This document shows, in pieces, positions 12,539 to 25,105 of a stretch of 64,000 nt of DNA. The stretch comes from Diphasiastrum complanatum (Eukaryota; Streptophyta; Lycopodiopsida; Lycopodiales; Lycopodiaceae): contig CM055097.1 in NCBI GenBank assembly GCA_029204225.1, forward strand, positions 38,615,106-38,679,105, read 5' to 3'. Position 1 is the stretch's first letter; each line of letters opens with the position of its first letter. Under the pieces are notes generated by a model that saw only the letters and a list, made by a program, of their open reading frames with translations, did not search any database and was not told the origin of the DNA. Made by a program: the position numbers and the translations under genes.

Positions 12539-12722
12539 CATAGTTGCATCAAATCGCGGTTCGAACCGTCAAACCGTTAGGGGCCGATTCGAACCAGGAA
12601 CCGGTTCGAACCATTTTTTGGCCGACTAGATGAAAAAACAAAAAACAAAAAGAAAAAAGTTCAAACCGTTTCCCGATTCGGACCTGGCTAGCCGATTCAA
12701 ATCGGGACGAATCGGCATGTAA
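12539..12722. repeat. Word-repeat element (GGTTCG/GATTCG family)
   Basis: The left end catagttgcatcaaatcg resembles the left end of the MITE at 12,090. The segment then carries many copies of gaaccg, cggttcg and gattcg in both orientations, and ends with an imperfect inverted partner (gacgaatcggcatgtaac). The middle is A-rich. Confidence 0.45.
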
Positions 12723-14190
12723 CAAGACACTAAGATATTCACAATGTGGTGCCTCCTGCTATCGGTCCATCTCATTTGATGGAACACCCATACCTAGTTC
12801 GGAAGTTCCTGTTGTCAAAAAATGACTATCAAGTTAAGATGTGCCAAGATTCACCAAATCAACACTAAACAATGGCAAATAGCAATGGCATACAGTGAAA
12901 TTTCCACTCATTAATCATGGAATAAGGTATATCACATTTTTGACATATCCCAACTCAAACTTGATAACTTGAGTTTCAATCTAGAATAAAATCTAGATAA
13001 CTTCCGCCTGAAGTTCCAACCTAGAATAACTTAAGGTTTCCAAAAACTTGACTACGTGATTGACATTTGGTCCATGCTATATATACAACTCCAATCGAAC
13101 TTCCGGGATATTTCCACAACAATTCAACTTATTTCCAATCAAGAAATAATCCAAACCAAAAGTTCCTATGTATCCTATGCACATAACCCTCTAATTGAGT
13201 CCCAAAGTGACTCACAATGGTTGTGACTTATAAGCACTACATATAACCAACAATATCAGTGAATAATTTCACATTGTAAAAGCACCCGACTAGCTCAAAA
13301 GTAGCACTCCTGATTCGGTTATTTGTGCCTGATTTAGAAATACTTGAATGTTGAGGTGTAGGCATTTACATATATAACACATTCAATCTGATTCTAAATC
13401 TTCCTAAGTTGAAAAAGCCAAACTCTTCTAGAGATATCTTATCAACTTACGATTTATTGTCTCCAGACAATTCTCACCATATGCCTACGTTTTACCAACT
13501 GGTTTATACATGCAAAATAAACCCAATCAAAGGAATATATAGTGGATCCAGAAGATTATCGGATCGTGCAAAATGATCATGATCCCACAATGATTCCCCA
13601 CATAGCATATCTCCACAAATTTCATGCAATCTTTACATATAGCATACTTTGATGAGAATCTTGTAACTCAGTTAACTCTACGAGAGTTTTATTTCTCAAA
13701 AGGTGCTATTTCTCAAAATATCAAACCAGAATCTCATGAAGGAAGCACAAATTTCCATTCCTCGAAGAAATTTCAAATAACGAGTTGACAACAAATTCCT
13801 TTCCTCGCATCAACCTCTTACTTGTCCTAACACAAAGATCAAGTTAATTAAAGACAACCGACAATGAATATGAGATAAAATCCAATACTTCTAATAACAG
13901 AATTTTCCAATCCTAATACAAATCAAACTGGATTTGTGATCAAGACGTTTCTATCTGTACAATAACAAACTGGATCTATTCATCCACCATCCATATGCAT
14001 ACATAGTTTTTAGATTTACTTCCCTTACTTTTGACCAAACTAATCCATATAATCTTCAAAAAATTCCAACAATATCGCAAATATTCTATTGGTCAAGATA
14101 TCAAGACAACTCCCCATTTGTACATATAACAAATTCCTTTCAAAATATGTGCTACATATGTTTCTCTCAAATAACTTTTTTATTTGCCGC
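12723..14190 (-). other. Probable LTR/3' region debris of a copia element
   Basis: About 13,110-13,260 resembles 40,470-40,620, which lies just downstream of copia RNase H remnants on the minus strand (shared words include ctatgcacataa and gactcacaa). No ORFs are supported. The boundaries are vague. Confidence 0.3.
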
Positions 14191-14194
14191 TCTG

Positions 14195-14206
14195 CTCCCC
14201 CTTTTG
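14195..14206 (-). other. Candidate retrotransposon polypurine tract
   Basis: The minus strand reads caaaagggggag, the classic form of the plant copia polypurine tract immediately upstream of a 3' LTR. This fits the LTR-like debris at lower coordinates. No adjoining pol could be read. Confidence 0.4.
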
Positions 14207-15432
14207 ATAAGAAACTTAACGAGTTTCAAAAGGTGTCGTATAACCCTTGATAAAACCTAGGGGATGCTATGCAGATTTTTCAAATCAGAAAAAATCAACA
14301 TGACATGTTGCACATGAGATAAAAGAAATCCATATGGGGTCAAAGGAATCTAAATATTCGTATTTTATATCCCTTGGTTTCCAATGCTAATGCAAAGAAA
14401 TTATTCACTTACAGCAATCAATTTGTATGATCTAGATGGATGTTACTAACCTTTCTTATGAAATCATCCAAGGTCACAAGTAGCAAGTACCACCTTCCAA
14501 GTAAGCATAAAACCAAGCTACCCATCTCATGACAACTAGGAATTTACAAATATATTCCACATAGAAAAATAGCTTTAACGGGTGGTTTCTAGTTTTGTAA
14601 TTTGAGATATCCCTATAAGGTTTAGATAAACACCTAAAAAATTCCACAAAACACCCTACCGACCTAGTAACATGTTCTTTTGAGTTTAAAAGATTTATGA
14701 AAGCAACTGGCAACTGAGAACTACCAAGTGTTGTGCCCTTACCTAAACTTAAAATTAAACTTGTTATATCTTGTTTGGACTGCAAATTAGCTAGGGCTAA
14801 TTTTAAATTTTCTACCTCTGTTACAACATGAAGGTACTATTCTTTGGTAATGAATTCTTCCATACATATTCCTCGTGTAAATCCAATTGGGATTTTCCCT
14901 TTTCTAACCTTAATGCTTCCTCTTCCAGTTCATCAATGCCTCTTACTGTACCATGTCAAAACATGGAATGGAATCACTAAAAGAAAGTTCAAATTCAAAA
15001 ACAAATCTTGAATTGAAATTGAACTAGAAAGAAAAGGAGTGAAAGCTTAGCTCTAGCTTAGGATCATTGGCAAAGAGACTATCCAAGAAATCCCCTTAGT
15101 TTTCTATTGGAGTAGCACCCCTATGAATTGCAACTAATAGCTAGTTTGATTTCGCAATTTGTTATTGGATTAATATGGAATAGTGTGGCTCCAAGCTTTG
15201 CTCCTCAGACCAACATGCACTTGATGTTACTTCTAAATTTGTAGCTCACAAAGTGCCTCAAAATTAGTGTTCACCTCTACATTGGATCCGCTTCTACTAT
15301 AAACGTTGGAATTGCAAAGAATAGCATGATTTTTGCTAGAGAGATTGGTTGCAAAGCTGGTGGAGGAATCAACTGCAATTCTACTAAATTGCCATTCATC
15401 CCTGGAACTTTTATTTAGAGTTCCATGAATTC

Positions 15433-15627
15433 CTATATATGATTATCCAATGGATGGTTTCCCATTGGGTAAATTATCAACTTTATATAATCTTTCAAAT
15501 TGTCCACCACTATGAATGCTTTATGAAACTTCGTCTGATATTCAAGCCAAGTGCTCGGCTTCAATTGAAGATCTTGCCACCATGAGAAAGCCTTGCCCCT
15601 CAAGAACAATAATAAAACGTTTTCTGG
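15433..15627 (-). pseudogene. Retrotransposon gag fragment
   Basis: An open 64-codon minus-strand segment, ending at a TAG at 15,433-15,435, encodes LRGKAFSWWQDLQ followed by TWLEYQTKFHKAF. The spacing of the two Trp-containing blocks matches the core of retrotransposon gag proteins (Retrotrans_gag type). No start codon or continuous flanking frame remains. It is not related closely to the gag fragments at 32.5 or 37 kb. Confidence 0.45.
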
Positions 15628-18183
15628 CTAGAACCTATTTGATGTTGTCCTCAAATACTGTTAAAAATTAACTGATAGGAAATAGCAAGAAACTACGCTA
15701 ATATCCATTCTCAAAGGGCTTTAAAAATGTGCTGGATATGACCCAATTTATATAGAGATTCTAGCGAAGTGCGTCGAGTGTCCCACTTAGCCCAATGTAA
15801 GCTAACGACATGCACTGTGCCAAGTGCATTGACACCTCCACTAGTGTCACAAGACACCCCACTATTGTATGCATGTCAGTACCTAATGTAGGACCTTATC
15901 CACTATTGGGCCTTATGCTCAAGTTAGGCCTTACTCCTAAAGCGGTATGGATCTCTAACCCAATGTTGGGTCCATACAATTACATATGCGGCGGCTATGC
16001 CACTTACATTGTCCTGTTGTTGGGTGTATTATCTGAACAGACCCCTAACTATGGTTTCTAGCATCTTTTGGCCCTTTAGGGTTCGGCTCGGATTGCAGGC
16101 TCACAACTAGTTAGTCATGGACACCCATGATTGAAAATCATCATGCCTAAACAGCCCAAGAACTCAAGCTCTAACTAGAAGTTAACATAAAACTCAGTGT
16201 CTGACTGGAGTGGTAAGAGGTCAATCATTGGACACCTGGACTTAATGTGTAATTAGCCAAAAAGCAAGTACATAAGACATATGGCATCGTTGTTGACATT
16301 CAAACCACTTATAACTTGAACTAACAATAGCTCTCAATAATCGTTTTTGTTTGGGGAGAGATCTCCATAGTGAAAATGGATGCCATGGCTACCATCTAGT
16401 AATAGATTGATATTGTTAGTATATTCTCACACTTGAGGGTACTCGGTAAACATGGTCTTGTGTTTTACAATCGGGTCATGAGTTCGATGTCCAATGTTCC
16501 AAACGATCTTGCAAGTGTTTGACAGCCTTCGTAGTCACTAGTGGTACCAAAGCCCAAGAGGCCAAATCACATGGTCTACTAACAACTAGTAATAGGTGAT
16601 GTGTTATAGATTCAATGCCTCACCAATAGAGCCCATACATGACATATGGTTGCTTGCTAGAACTTGCTAAGAATTTTCTCCAATCAAATCTTAAAGTGTT
16701 GCAAGCTGACTTATACTATCTAGAGGCCCAATTTAGGTTAGGCCTCAGGTCTATGAGTTATATAGTTTCTCCAACATCCAGTTCATAGAAGCTCGTTTTG
16801 TACCAAAAGGTGCAAGACATGTCGTTGGATACGTATGAAATGTAACCCGAGAATTTCAAAGTTACAATCTCTAGCTTTCTAGTGCAAAAGAAAATTAGGC
16901 TGAAGCTCAAAAAAATTTCTTGCCAAAATGTTGAAATGTAATTTCTATATTTTCAAATCCGTGTCTTCTACCTACAACAAATAGTGGACCGAAATGTAAT
17001 TTGAAGCTTCCAATAATCCAGTGAGCTGTATTATGCAATTGTTATGGCCAGCGCTGCTTTTCAAACACTAAAACATGACCATCTCGCTAAAATTTGACAT
17101 TTGGGGCTCACAACCACTTCTGAAAATCTCTAAATTTGTTTTTAAAAGACACCAAAATTCACTAATAGCCCTCAAAATTACTTAGATACCAAGTTAAGAA
17201 CTAATTGTCACACAACCATGCATGTATAAAGATTACTAAAATAAATCGTGCATCATAGATCAATTTCTAAACATGACTTCAACAAACAAGAAGCTGAATA
17301 GCAAGCCGCCTTGCAAAACATGGATCCATACAAGAATGGGCCACAAAGAACTCTCAAGGCTTGAAGCAATCAACTGGCAATGACAAGAGAATGAGCCTAT
17401 TTATGCTACTTGGGAGTCCCCTTAGGGTTTTAAATGTTCTATTTAATTATTTTGTGACCTCAAACGATGATCAGTTGACATAACAAACGGACCCGACACA
17501 ATTCACTAGCAGTTTGAGGAATCTAAATGATTTAATGACACCCCAAATATGCTGGAATATTAATAAATGTCTGGATTACACATCCATAACTAATTGTGTC
17601 ACTGCAGAAATTTGGAAGTCAAATAGCATTTTGAAAAGTCTGCTTCATCTCCTAAGGCAGAATCTCACTTCTTTGTAAGGAAAGAGGTCAGAAGCTAATC
17701 AATTTCATGGAAGCTTGAAATAGAATCTTAGCTTCTTGACCTGCATTCATTGGAGAAAACTGGCTCAAATTATGGTAACCAATACCTCCTAATGAGATTT
17801 GAATATATAAGTCAAATTGAGAGGACAATAACGTCATAAGGTAAAGCTTAAAACAAAATATACTTGCAAACAAAAACATTCCATATCAAAGCAACAACAT
17901 AAAAAAACACAAAATCTTAGCAATCAAGCATTACTTAAGGTAATGGTAAACAACATTGAAATATTGCATATCAATACATTACTGTTAATGCTTGATAGCT
18001 TGTCAAAGCAAACAATATAAGAATGAAAAGAGCCTTTTCATATCTGCATTGAGGTCAAAGCAACCTCCACGATTGGCAAGGACTCACTTGAAAGAACTGC
18101 TCTTCGGTGCCAAAATTGTCTTTGACTGCACAAACCTATGACCTGAATGTCATTCGTCTGCATCGCCTAACAATCAATGTGCT
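15628..18183. other. Intergenic DNA left of the transferase gene
   Basis: No supported gene. A C-rich stretch at 15,757-16,080 carries imperfect repeats of caatg/cccaat-type words and resembles 31,140-31,380 in texture. A stretch at about 16,437-16,500 has a gagttcgatgtcc word reminiscent of a tRNA-type B box, but I could not fold a tRNA. The final few hundred bases are probably 3' UTR of the minus-strand gene starting at 19,431. Confidence 0.35.
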
Positions 18184-19431
18184 CTATGTTTTCCAGTACA
18201 TAGCAGCAAAATCAAGACAGAGGCGATGATCCCTGCTATCGCCCCACCCACCCCACCCGTTGAACCCTTTGGTATAACCCTTAATACCGAACTTCACTAC
18301 TTTCCACTCTTCATTGATGTTTGGTATGCTATCTTCTGGGTCCATTGGGGGTGCTTCAGTATCAGGATCCAGACAAGCTGGCTTTCCCTTCTTGTTACCT
18401 TGATGCAATCCACATTTGCCAAAGTGAACTGCACTTCTTCTGGGCCCTCTAAGAGAGAAGGGCAGACTATTCCATGAAGGATAAACAGAGGCCCACATTG
18501 TGATGTCCCAGTTATAATCATCAAAGGAACAAAATTCCTTAGCACTGCCATGTATCTTCCTCCATACTGTCCGGTTTACTGCATAGCCTATATTGCCCAT
18601 CTTTTCCTGTATGAGGTTCTGTGTCCTTTCTCCTTTTGCATTTACATCATAAGGAGCAAGATTTGCCGTCCAGCAGTCTGTACATTTCTTTGACTTGATT
18701 CTACAAAGTGTCTGAATATTTCTGTATGCATTAGGAAAAAGATAATGATCTTCCTCAATAAAAACCATGTGCCTGTCATAATTGCGTGTCTCTACTAACC
18801 CATCCCACAACGTATTCATCATCCACCACCAATGATGCTTCAAAGACACGATACGGGGACTTCTATGGTTCCCATACTGATCTGCTACACCATTGCATTT
18901 CTTCGTAGCGGGGTCATCCTTGTCCTGGCAGTCTCCATCTGATACCCCAGGGAAGGACTCAGGGAACAAGTGTGGGGAAAAGGGAGCGAATATCTCTTTC
19001 ACCTGGCAAAATCTAATTTTTTCAATAATTGCATTCATTTCTTCATAAAATCCATCATGGCTCACAATCAGCAACGTTTCACTGATCCCCTCCACCTTTG
19101 ACAACCCATTAACCACAACCCGCAAATAGTTAGGCCGATTGTGTACATACAGCACTATGATTAAATGATCACTGGCCAGCTCTGGGAACAGATCACGATT
19201 TCTTGGAGGTAGCATGTTTCTTCTGTCCATATCTTTAGACAAATCAGTCTGGAAAGGAACGTTGATATTTCCACGGGTCAAAGCCTGCGGAACGGTCTCG
19301 ATTTTTCCCGGCAGTTTGTGCCCCGTGGAGGCTTGCAAGAGAGCGAGGGGGTTGAGCGAGTAGAAGAGATAGCTGATCTGCAAGAAAGAGATGAGGAGGA
19401 GAGAGAGAACAATCCATTTCCGCACTGCCAT
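18184..19431 (-). CDS. MGAT2: Alpha-1,6-mannosyl-glycoprotein 2-beta-N-acetylglucosaminyltransferase (GnT-II)
   Basis: This 415-aa single-exon gene encodes the Golgi enzyme that adds the second antennal GlcNAc to the alpha-1,6-mannose of N-glycans, using UDP-GlcNAc. Residues about 7-26 form a single hydrophobic signal anchor after a short basic tail (type II membrane topology), followed by a Pro/Gly-containing stem. The catalytic domain begins near 88 (LIIVLYVHNRPNYLRVVV, then LLIVSHDG at about 120-127). The metal-binding EEDH is at 226-229. Ten or so conserved-looking cysteines lie at 142, 168, 179, 243, 250, 253, 301, 340, 353 and 405, and the C-terminal block is GWGGWGDSRDHRLC. Length agrees with plant GnT-II. 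The ATG at 19,429-19,431 opens directly into the anchor. No frameshift or stop is seen, so it looks functional although surrounded by repeats. Confidence 0.93.
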   Translation of the reverse strand: MAVRKWIVLSLLLISFLQISYLFYSLNPLALLQASTGHKLPGKIETVPQALTRGNINVPFQTDLSKDMDRRNMLPPRNRDLFPELASDHLIIVLYVHNRPNYLRVVVNGLSKVEGISETLLIVSHDGFYEEMNAIIEKIRFCQVKEIFAPFSPHLFPESFPGVSDGDCQDKDDPATKKCNGVADQYGNHRSPRIVSLKHHWWWMMNTLWDGLVETRNYDRHMVFIEEDHYLFPNAYRNIQTLCRIKSKKCTDCWTANLAPYDVNAKGERTQNLIQEKMGNIGYAVNRTVWRKIHGSAKEFCSFDDYNWDITMWASVYPSWNSLPFSLRGPRRSAVHFGKCGLHQGNKKGKPACLDPDTEAPPMDPEDSIPNINEEWKVVKFGIKGYTKGFNGWGGWGDSRDHRLCLDFAAMYWKT

Positions 19432-19606
19432 TGCATGGACTGTAAAAGCCGATGCTCTCCTCCCATGTAGAAGTTAGTGGCTCCTCGACCACTCTCGCCA
19501 GCTCCCTAGGAAGGCGTGGTTCGAAGGAAAAGCCAGCAAAAGAAGAAGCAAAGGCAGAAGCAGCGAAAGGAGAAGCGAAGGCGAAGAAAGAAAAACGAAA
19601 CAAATC

Positions 19607-19883
<277 letters not shown>

Positions 19884-19893
19884 CAAAAAAACA

Positions 19894-19906
19894 ATATATA
19901 TATATA
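19894..19906 (-). promoter_or_regulatory. Candidate TATA box of GnT-II gene
   Basis: The minus strand reads ctatatatatatatt immediately upstream of the GA tract. If used, transcription would start inside the GA tract and the 5' UTR would be about 430-450 nt, more than half of it GA repeat. Position and sequence only; it could also be a simple AT repeat. Confidence 0.4.
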
Positions 19907-20110
19907 GTGTTTAGAAATTCCCACTTTCTTGTTGGATTTTATGGATACGGCATCTACACGCAACCAAGAATAATTTATATTTCAATTTTTTGGGGGCATG
20001 AGAGTCTTGAGAGAATTGATTCTCCATTGACCTTTGACACTCCTCTTAATCTCATAATCCTACTCTCAAGGCCCTTCTAAGGATAAGTGTATTTTTTTTT
20101 TAATTCTAGG

Positions 20111-20354
20111 GATGAGCATATTATGGCCTATATCTCAAGGCTGTTCTAGGGATGAGTGTATTCTAGACTTTGCACTCTCTCTCCAAACTCCAGCGACAAT
20201 GGTGATGCAACAATCATATTATGAGTATTTTAGTGATGAGCATATTATGCACTATATCTAAAGGCTGTTCTAGGGATGATTGTATTCTAGACATTGCACT
20301 CTCTCTCCAGACTCCACCCCAGTGACAATGGTGATGCAACAATCATCTAATGGA
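20111..20354. repeat. 124-bp tandem duplication
   Basis: Copies start at 20,111 and 20,235 (both gatgagcatattatg). They share the words ggctgttctagggatga and gacaatggtgatgcaac. No coding content. Confidence 0.8.
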
Positions 20355-21949
20355 AATGGGACAACCAGATTGGGGCCCTTCATTTAACACTTACCAGGCA
20401 ACTCACTTGCCAAGATTCAGTTAATGGGTGGTAAGTGAAAGGACAAGGCAAAGGGACTTGCCCTAATGTGAAACCACCCTTAAGTTTACCCTTTGACATC
20501 TTGGGGATTTAGAACCACGATGCCTTGAGCATTTTTTTTTCTTCTTGGGGACACTTATGGGAGTCGACGAAGAGCCCACCTATAATTAGCATCACGATAT
20601 TTAGTGTGCCATTAAGTAAAACCCATTGGTTGAATCGAATTTCAAGCCCTTCTTGTAGTTAGTGCAAGCAAGTTATGCTAACTAATGGGAGACCAGCCTC
20701 AGTAGATTTTTATTTGAAACTCACATGACTTGCGTTGCAATCTCAGGCTTGCATCAAGCTTGTGTGAATCAATAATATATAATATAAAACTTACCAACTC
20801 TATAGCCATCATCAACACTACAAGTATAGTCGCTCACTTGATCCATAACTCTAATCATTTATGTAGCTTGCATGAGCTTTGCCACATGGCATGCCACATC
20901 AACTAAGCTTGCCACACAAGATACCAGAATTAACTTTGGTCAATTTGGCCATTTTTTGCTCTTGTCAAACTTGCCATGTGTCATTATGTCCAATTTAAGT
21001 TTGACATTTGTTCTTGCCACATCAACACACCTTGACAAATTATCCACAATATTGACAAGTTTGATCTTTTCACACTCACCACAAGCTCACCACATTATGC
21101 AAACTTATCATCCATACATGTTGACTCAACACAACTATCTTGGCAAGTTTATTCACTTGATGATAGTCGAGCCTTATCACAACATTCAAGCACACAATAG
21201 TCACCTTTTGACTACCACTTGTCAAAGTTCCATTTGTGTAAAATCTTGCATCATTCCCTCCATACTTCCAATGTACTCATATTGACAACTTATATAGAGG
21301 GCTAATTGATGAGATGTGGTATCAAATGTGTAACACTAAACAATACACTTCAATTGATAAGTGAAGCCTGATGTCATTTAAGTTCAAGGTCACTTGTCAA
21401 AAGTAGAGCACTAAGTATTAAAAAAAGAGCAGTGCTTGAGCGAAGTACAATGGGATTAATGGGATAATGAATCAAATGAAATGATCTAACAATTGTAGAC
21501 AATCAAAAAGCCAAAGAAGAAGGAGCCTCTTGGAAGGAGCCTCGTAGAATGAAGAAGACAAGTTGAATGGACCAAGTGTTTTGCTCCAAGGTAAGGATTA
21601 TGAGCACCATGAAGAAAATTACAACCATCAATCGAATGCTAGCAAGATGATGATTCCCCTGCCAATTTGATGTGCAAAATTTCTAGGGAACTATGTACAT
21701 TGATCACATACAATCATAAAACATTGAGCCTCAAGGGCATGATGTTGAGCATTTAATTGGATGGAAATATCATAACAAGGTTGATGAAGGAGGCCCATAA
21801 TAATGCATTCCAAGATATCGCACTTACATGACTAGCTCGAAGTGGTTGGGTGGTGCTAGTAATGGTTTCTCTATGCATGATGTCAATTTCCATAACAAGA
21901 GCAAAATCCCTTGGTAATTCTCCTCTATATCATGTGGAAGGACCAAATA

Positions 21950-21951
<2 letters not shown>
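20355..21951. other. Intergenic DNA, no supported gene
   Basis: The longest ORF (20,872-21,285 plus) is built from recurring ttgacaa and cttgccacat words and has no domain; it is treated as chance. Nothing else was recognised. Confidence 0.4.

Positions 21952-22029
<78 letters not shown>
21952..22029. repeat. (AT)n microsatellite
   Basis: A 78-bp uninterrupted TA/AT dinucleotide run. It creates a false Tyr-Ile repeat ORF. Confidence 0.95.
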
Positions 22030-22031
<2 letters not shown>

Positions 22032-22833
22032 TATGGAAGTGGCAAGGGTCATCACAAATCTGAATGTCCACATTGTTGTGACCCAATTACATTCATTGGA
22101 CTATAACTTTGGACACACAAGTCTAGACTGTTCATTGAGGTTACAACAAAAGGTCACATTAGAAAGATCTATCATGGCACTACATGTGAATCACCCTATG
22201 CCAAGCCCACTCAAGTTGCACTTTAAAAATAATAGCAATGCCATAGGGGGCTTTGGAATAGATTCTAGAGCTTAAAGTCATCCCAAGTGTTGGAGTTAGT
22301 CTCCCTTCACCCTCTGATCCATCTAAGGAGCTGCAAGTTTTATTTCCTACTACTATGTTTTTCAACCAACTGCAGATGCAATTCTACAAAAAAAACACTA
22401 GATTCTACATAGGCGAAAAAGTCAAAATCCGCAACACTACATATTTACTCACAATTCTATGATAGTTCAGCTGCAAATTTACTCATTCTACAGATTTACA
22501 CGAAGTTTTGAAATGGGCAAAAAATGCGAAGTATCTTTGATACATGCAAATCTCGTCATTTTGGCCTTCTTGAAAATTTCGAACAATGTCAACTTCTCAA
22601 CACCTACAGAAATACATTGTATTTCTTGCAAATATCAAAAGGTGATAACGACAATCTACTCACGATCAATGTCTACGGCATTTTACAAACACCAAATTCA
22701 TAAAGAATCATTGCACTCAGCTCATTTATTGAACCATACATAAGATTTTCTTGCACATTATCGTTTCTTTAATTATATGATTTTACTCACTCTTTCTTGT
22801 TCTGATAACACACTACAATCATTATCCTCATTG

Positions 22834-23031
22834 CAACTTCCACGGCAATAATGTCTACACTTTCCATGGTTGTCTACAACACCTCAAGAAGGTAGTAGAA
22901 TGGATGTCATTGACTCCTACGTTCTTAGTTGTAATTTGTTTTACTACAACTTCCATAGTCATAACGTATACACTTTCACGGTTGTCTATGACACCTCAAG
23001 AAGGTCATAGAACAGATGTCATTGGCTCCTA
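22834..23031. repeat. 114-bp imperfect tandem duplication
   Basis: Copies begin at 22,834 and 22,948 (caacttcca..., ggttgtct..., cacctcaagaaggt). Function unknown; possibly part of a retroelement LTR or leader. Confidence 0.7.
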
Positions 23032-23559
23032 GTATTAATTCATTTTACATTTGAAAGCTACAAGATTTTGGCTCATAGTAGATCTCAAATATGTTGAACG
23101 ATGTTGTTGTTTTGACTTTAATTTTGTTGTGTCAGTTTAGTCTGTTTGACTAGATAATTGCATAGCCCACGACACTATAGGTAAGATTTCTAAGAGATAT
23201 TAGCACATCCAGTTTAGATCATCTCATTTCACCAGTGGTATCAGCGCTCCTATCCAAAAATGGTATCCGAGCACCTCCACTGAATCAATCTATTTCCAAC
23301 ACCAAGGTCATTAAATCTCATGGGAAACTATCATAGCAAGCAAAACTAGTGTTGCATAATATGGAGTTGGTAGAGTCAATTGAGCAACTAGAGATGCATG
23401 AGATAAGGAAGGCACTACCAAAGTTCATAAGAAAATCAATTCCATAGTCCTTTGATGTTGCATTGTAGTTGATACTATTGGTAGGTGAACTGCATGAAGG
23501 ATGATCTAGCATAGAGTTAGGTTCATGGAAGAGCATTATCATATGGTAAAATGGTCAAG

Positions 23560-23780
23560 TTGAGGTTATGATGCTCGACGAAGGTTCCCAAAAGGGCATA
23601 TCACTGAACATTCGCCTGACTCAAAAATTGGATTTTCTCTTGTCAGGAACCTTCGCCCACCTCAATTTAGATAAATCAAGGGTGGATGTACAGTTTGAGA
23701 GCTCAGCGAAGGTTTTTGATACTGTATTGGACAAATTTGTCCCAATCAGTAATTTTCTAAGTCATTTTCCATAAAAAAAT
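23560..23780. other. Untranslated-region-like debris with cgaaggtt words
   Basis: The stretch has several cgaaggtt or aaccttcgcc words that recur in the 5' leader of the second Tat-like element (about 38,380-38,850). It probably belongs to the non-coding part of the element whose integrase ends at 23,972. Confidence 0.35.
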
Positions 23781-23971
23781 ATTGTGCTTCCTTTTCATTA
23801 TGCTGATGACTTCCTAACTTTTGCTCATCAGTCTTTCCTTATTATTATTTTTTTTCTAACTGTCTTTTCCCAAAAAAGTCAGCAAATTAAATACTAAAAA
23901 TAAAAAATTGAAAAAAAATAAAATTAAAAAATATATTGAGATCAGGCTTGCTAAACTAGCGGAGCAGGCTG

Positions 23972-25105
23972 TCAAAACTTGCGTAATCGGCTACCATTTA
24001 CCGGAGTATCAAATTGTTTTCCATCCAAGTGCGCAAGAATTATTGCGCCATAGTTCAGGATTTCCTTCATTTTATACGGGCCTTCCCCGGTAAACTTCAA
24101 CTTACCCTTGATCAGTTTGGTTTTGTACATCAATGCAAGATCTCCTGCTTTCAGATCTTTTTTGTGCAATCGACGATCATGCCATGCCTTGTGGCAGGCT
24201 TTCTCTGTTGCTAAGGCATGAACTGCCATCAATCGGGTTTCACATAATTTGTGCAACGCTTCATGACGGAGTTGTAAAGACATATCATCATTTAATCGTT
24301 CCGTTGCTGCTATGCGTAAAGATGGGATTAAAAATCCAATTGGCATAACAACATCTTGACCATAAACCAGTTGAAAAGGTGTTTGATTTGTACTATTTTT
24401 GTAAGTGGTTCTGAATGCCCATAATGCTGCATACAGTTTATGTTCCCAATCTGACCGACTTGCTTCAACTGTCTTTGTCAAAATGGTGCAGAGAATCTTA
24501 TTGGAAAATTCATCTTGGCCATTCCCTCTGGGATAATAGGGAGTACTAAATCTGTGTATAACGAAAAATTCTTTCAGTAAACACTTTATTGTTTGATTAA
24601 CAAAGTGTGTACCTTGGTCACTGACAATTTCGATCGGACATCCAAATCTGATTATAATACTTAAATATAGAAACTTGGCCGTAGATTTCGCATCAGCCAC
24701 TTCGACATCTTTGGCTTCAACCCACTTGGTCATATAATCAGTTGCGACGATAATGTATCGGCCCTGAGATCCTTGCGCAGCAGGATGAATAGGACCAACA
24801 TAATCTAGTCCCCATTTTCCAAACAGTGTTTGTGATAAAACCGGATGTAAGGGTCCATAATTCTGTCGAGTAGGCCATCGTGCTCGCTGGCAGACATCAC
24901 ATGTCTGAATAAAATTTTCTGTGTCCTTATGAAGCGTAGGCCACCAACAACCGGATTGCAAAAGTTTGCGAACAGTAATATCTATAGAGAAGTGTCCTCC
25001 ACCCATGCCATCATGTGAAAAGATAATTAAATCTGGTATTTCATGTGGTAAAACACATCTTTGTAAAATATTATCTGATCCACGATGGTACAATTGTCCT
25101 TGCAA
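23972..25105 (-). pseudogene. Ty3 (Athila/Tat-like) integrase region, element 1
   Basis: The 377-codon frame encodes the end of the RNase H linker and a full integrase. The zinc-binding HHCC motif is present (GHFS..., CDVCQRARWPTRQ), as is the catalytic core with WGLDYVGPIHP, ATDYMTKWVEA, SDQGTHFVN and GNGQDEFSNK (the final catalytic Glu kept). The C-terminal block ends with PVNGSRLRKF, typical of the Athila/Tat clade, and there is no chromodomain. The start lacks a natural Met: the frame is separated from the RT frame by a +1 insertion near 25,090 (element 2 keeps a single frame there). Part of the same broken polyprotein as the next two entries. Confidence 0.8.

Noticed and set aside
16430-16520. 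Possible tRNA-derived SINE (B-box-like gagttcgatgtcc)
   Set aside because: No convincing A box, cloverleaf or poly-A/T tail.
20872-21285. 137-aa plus-strand ORF
   Set aside because: Composed of recurring ttgacaa and cttgccacat words; no domain or gene structure.
21850-22275. 141-aa ORF with Tyr-Ile repeats
   Set aside because: Created by the (AT)n microsatellite; no domain on either side.
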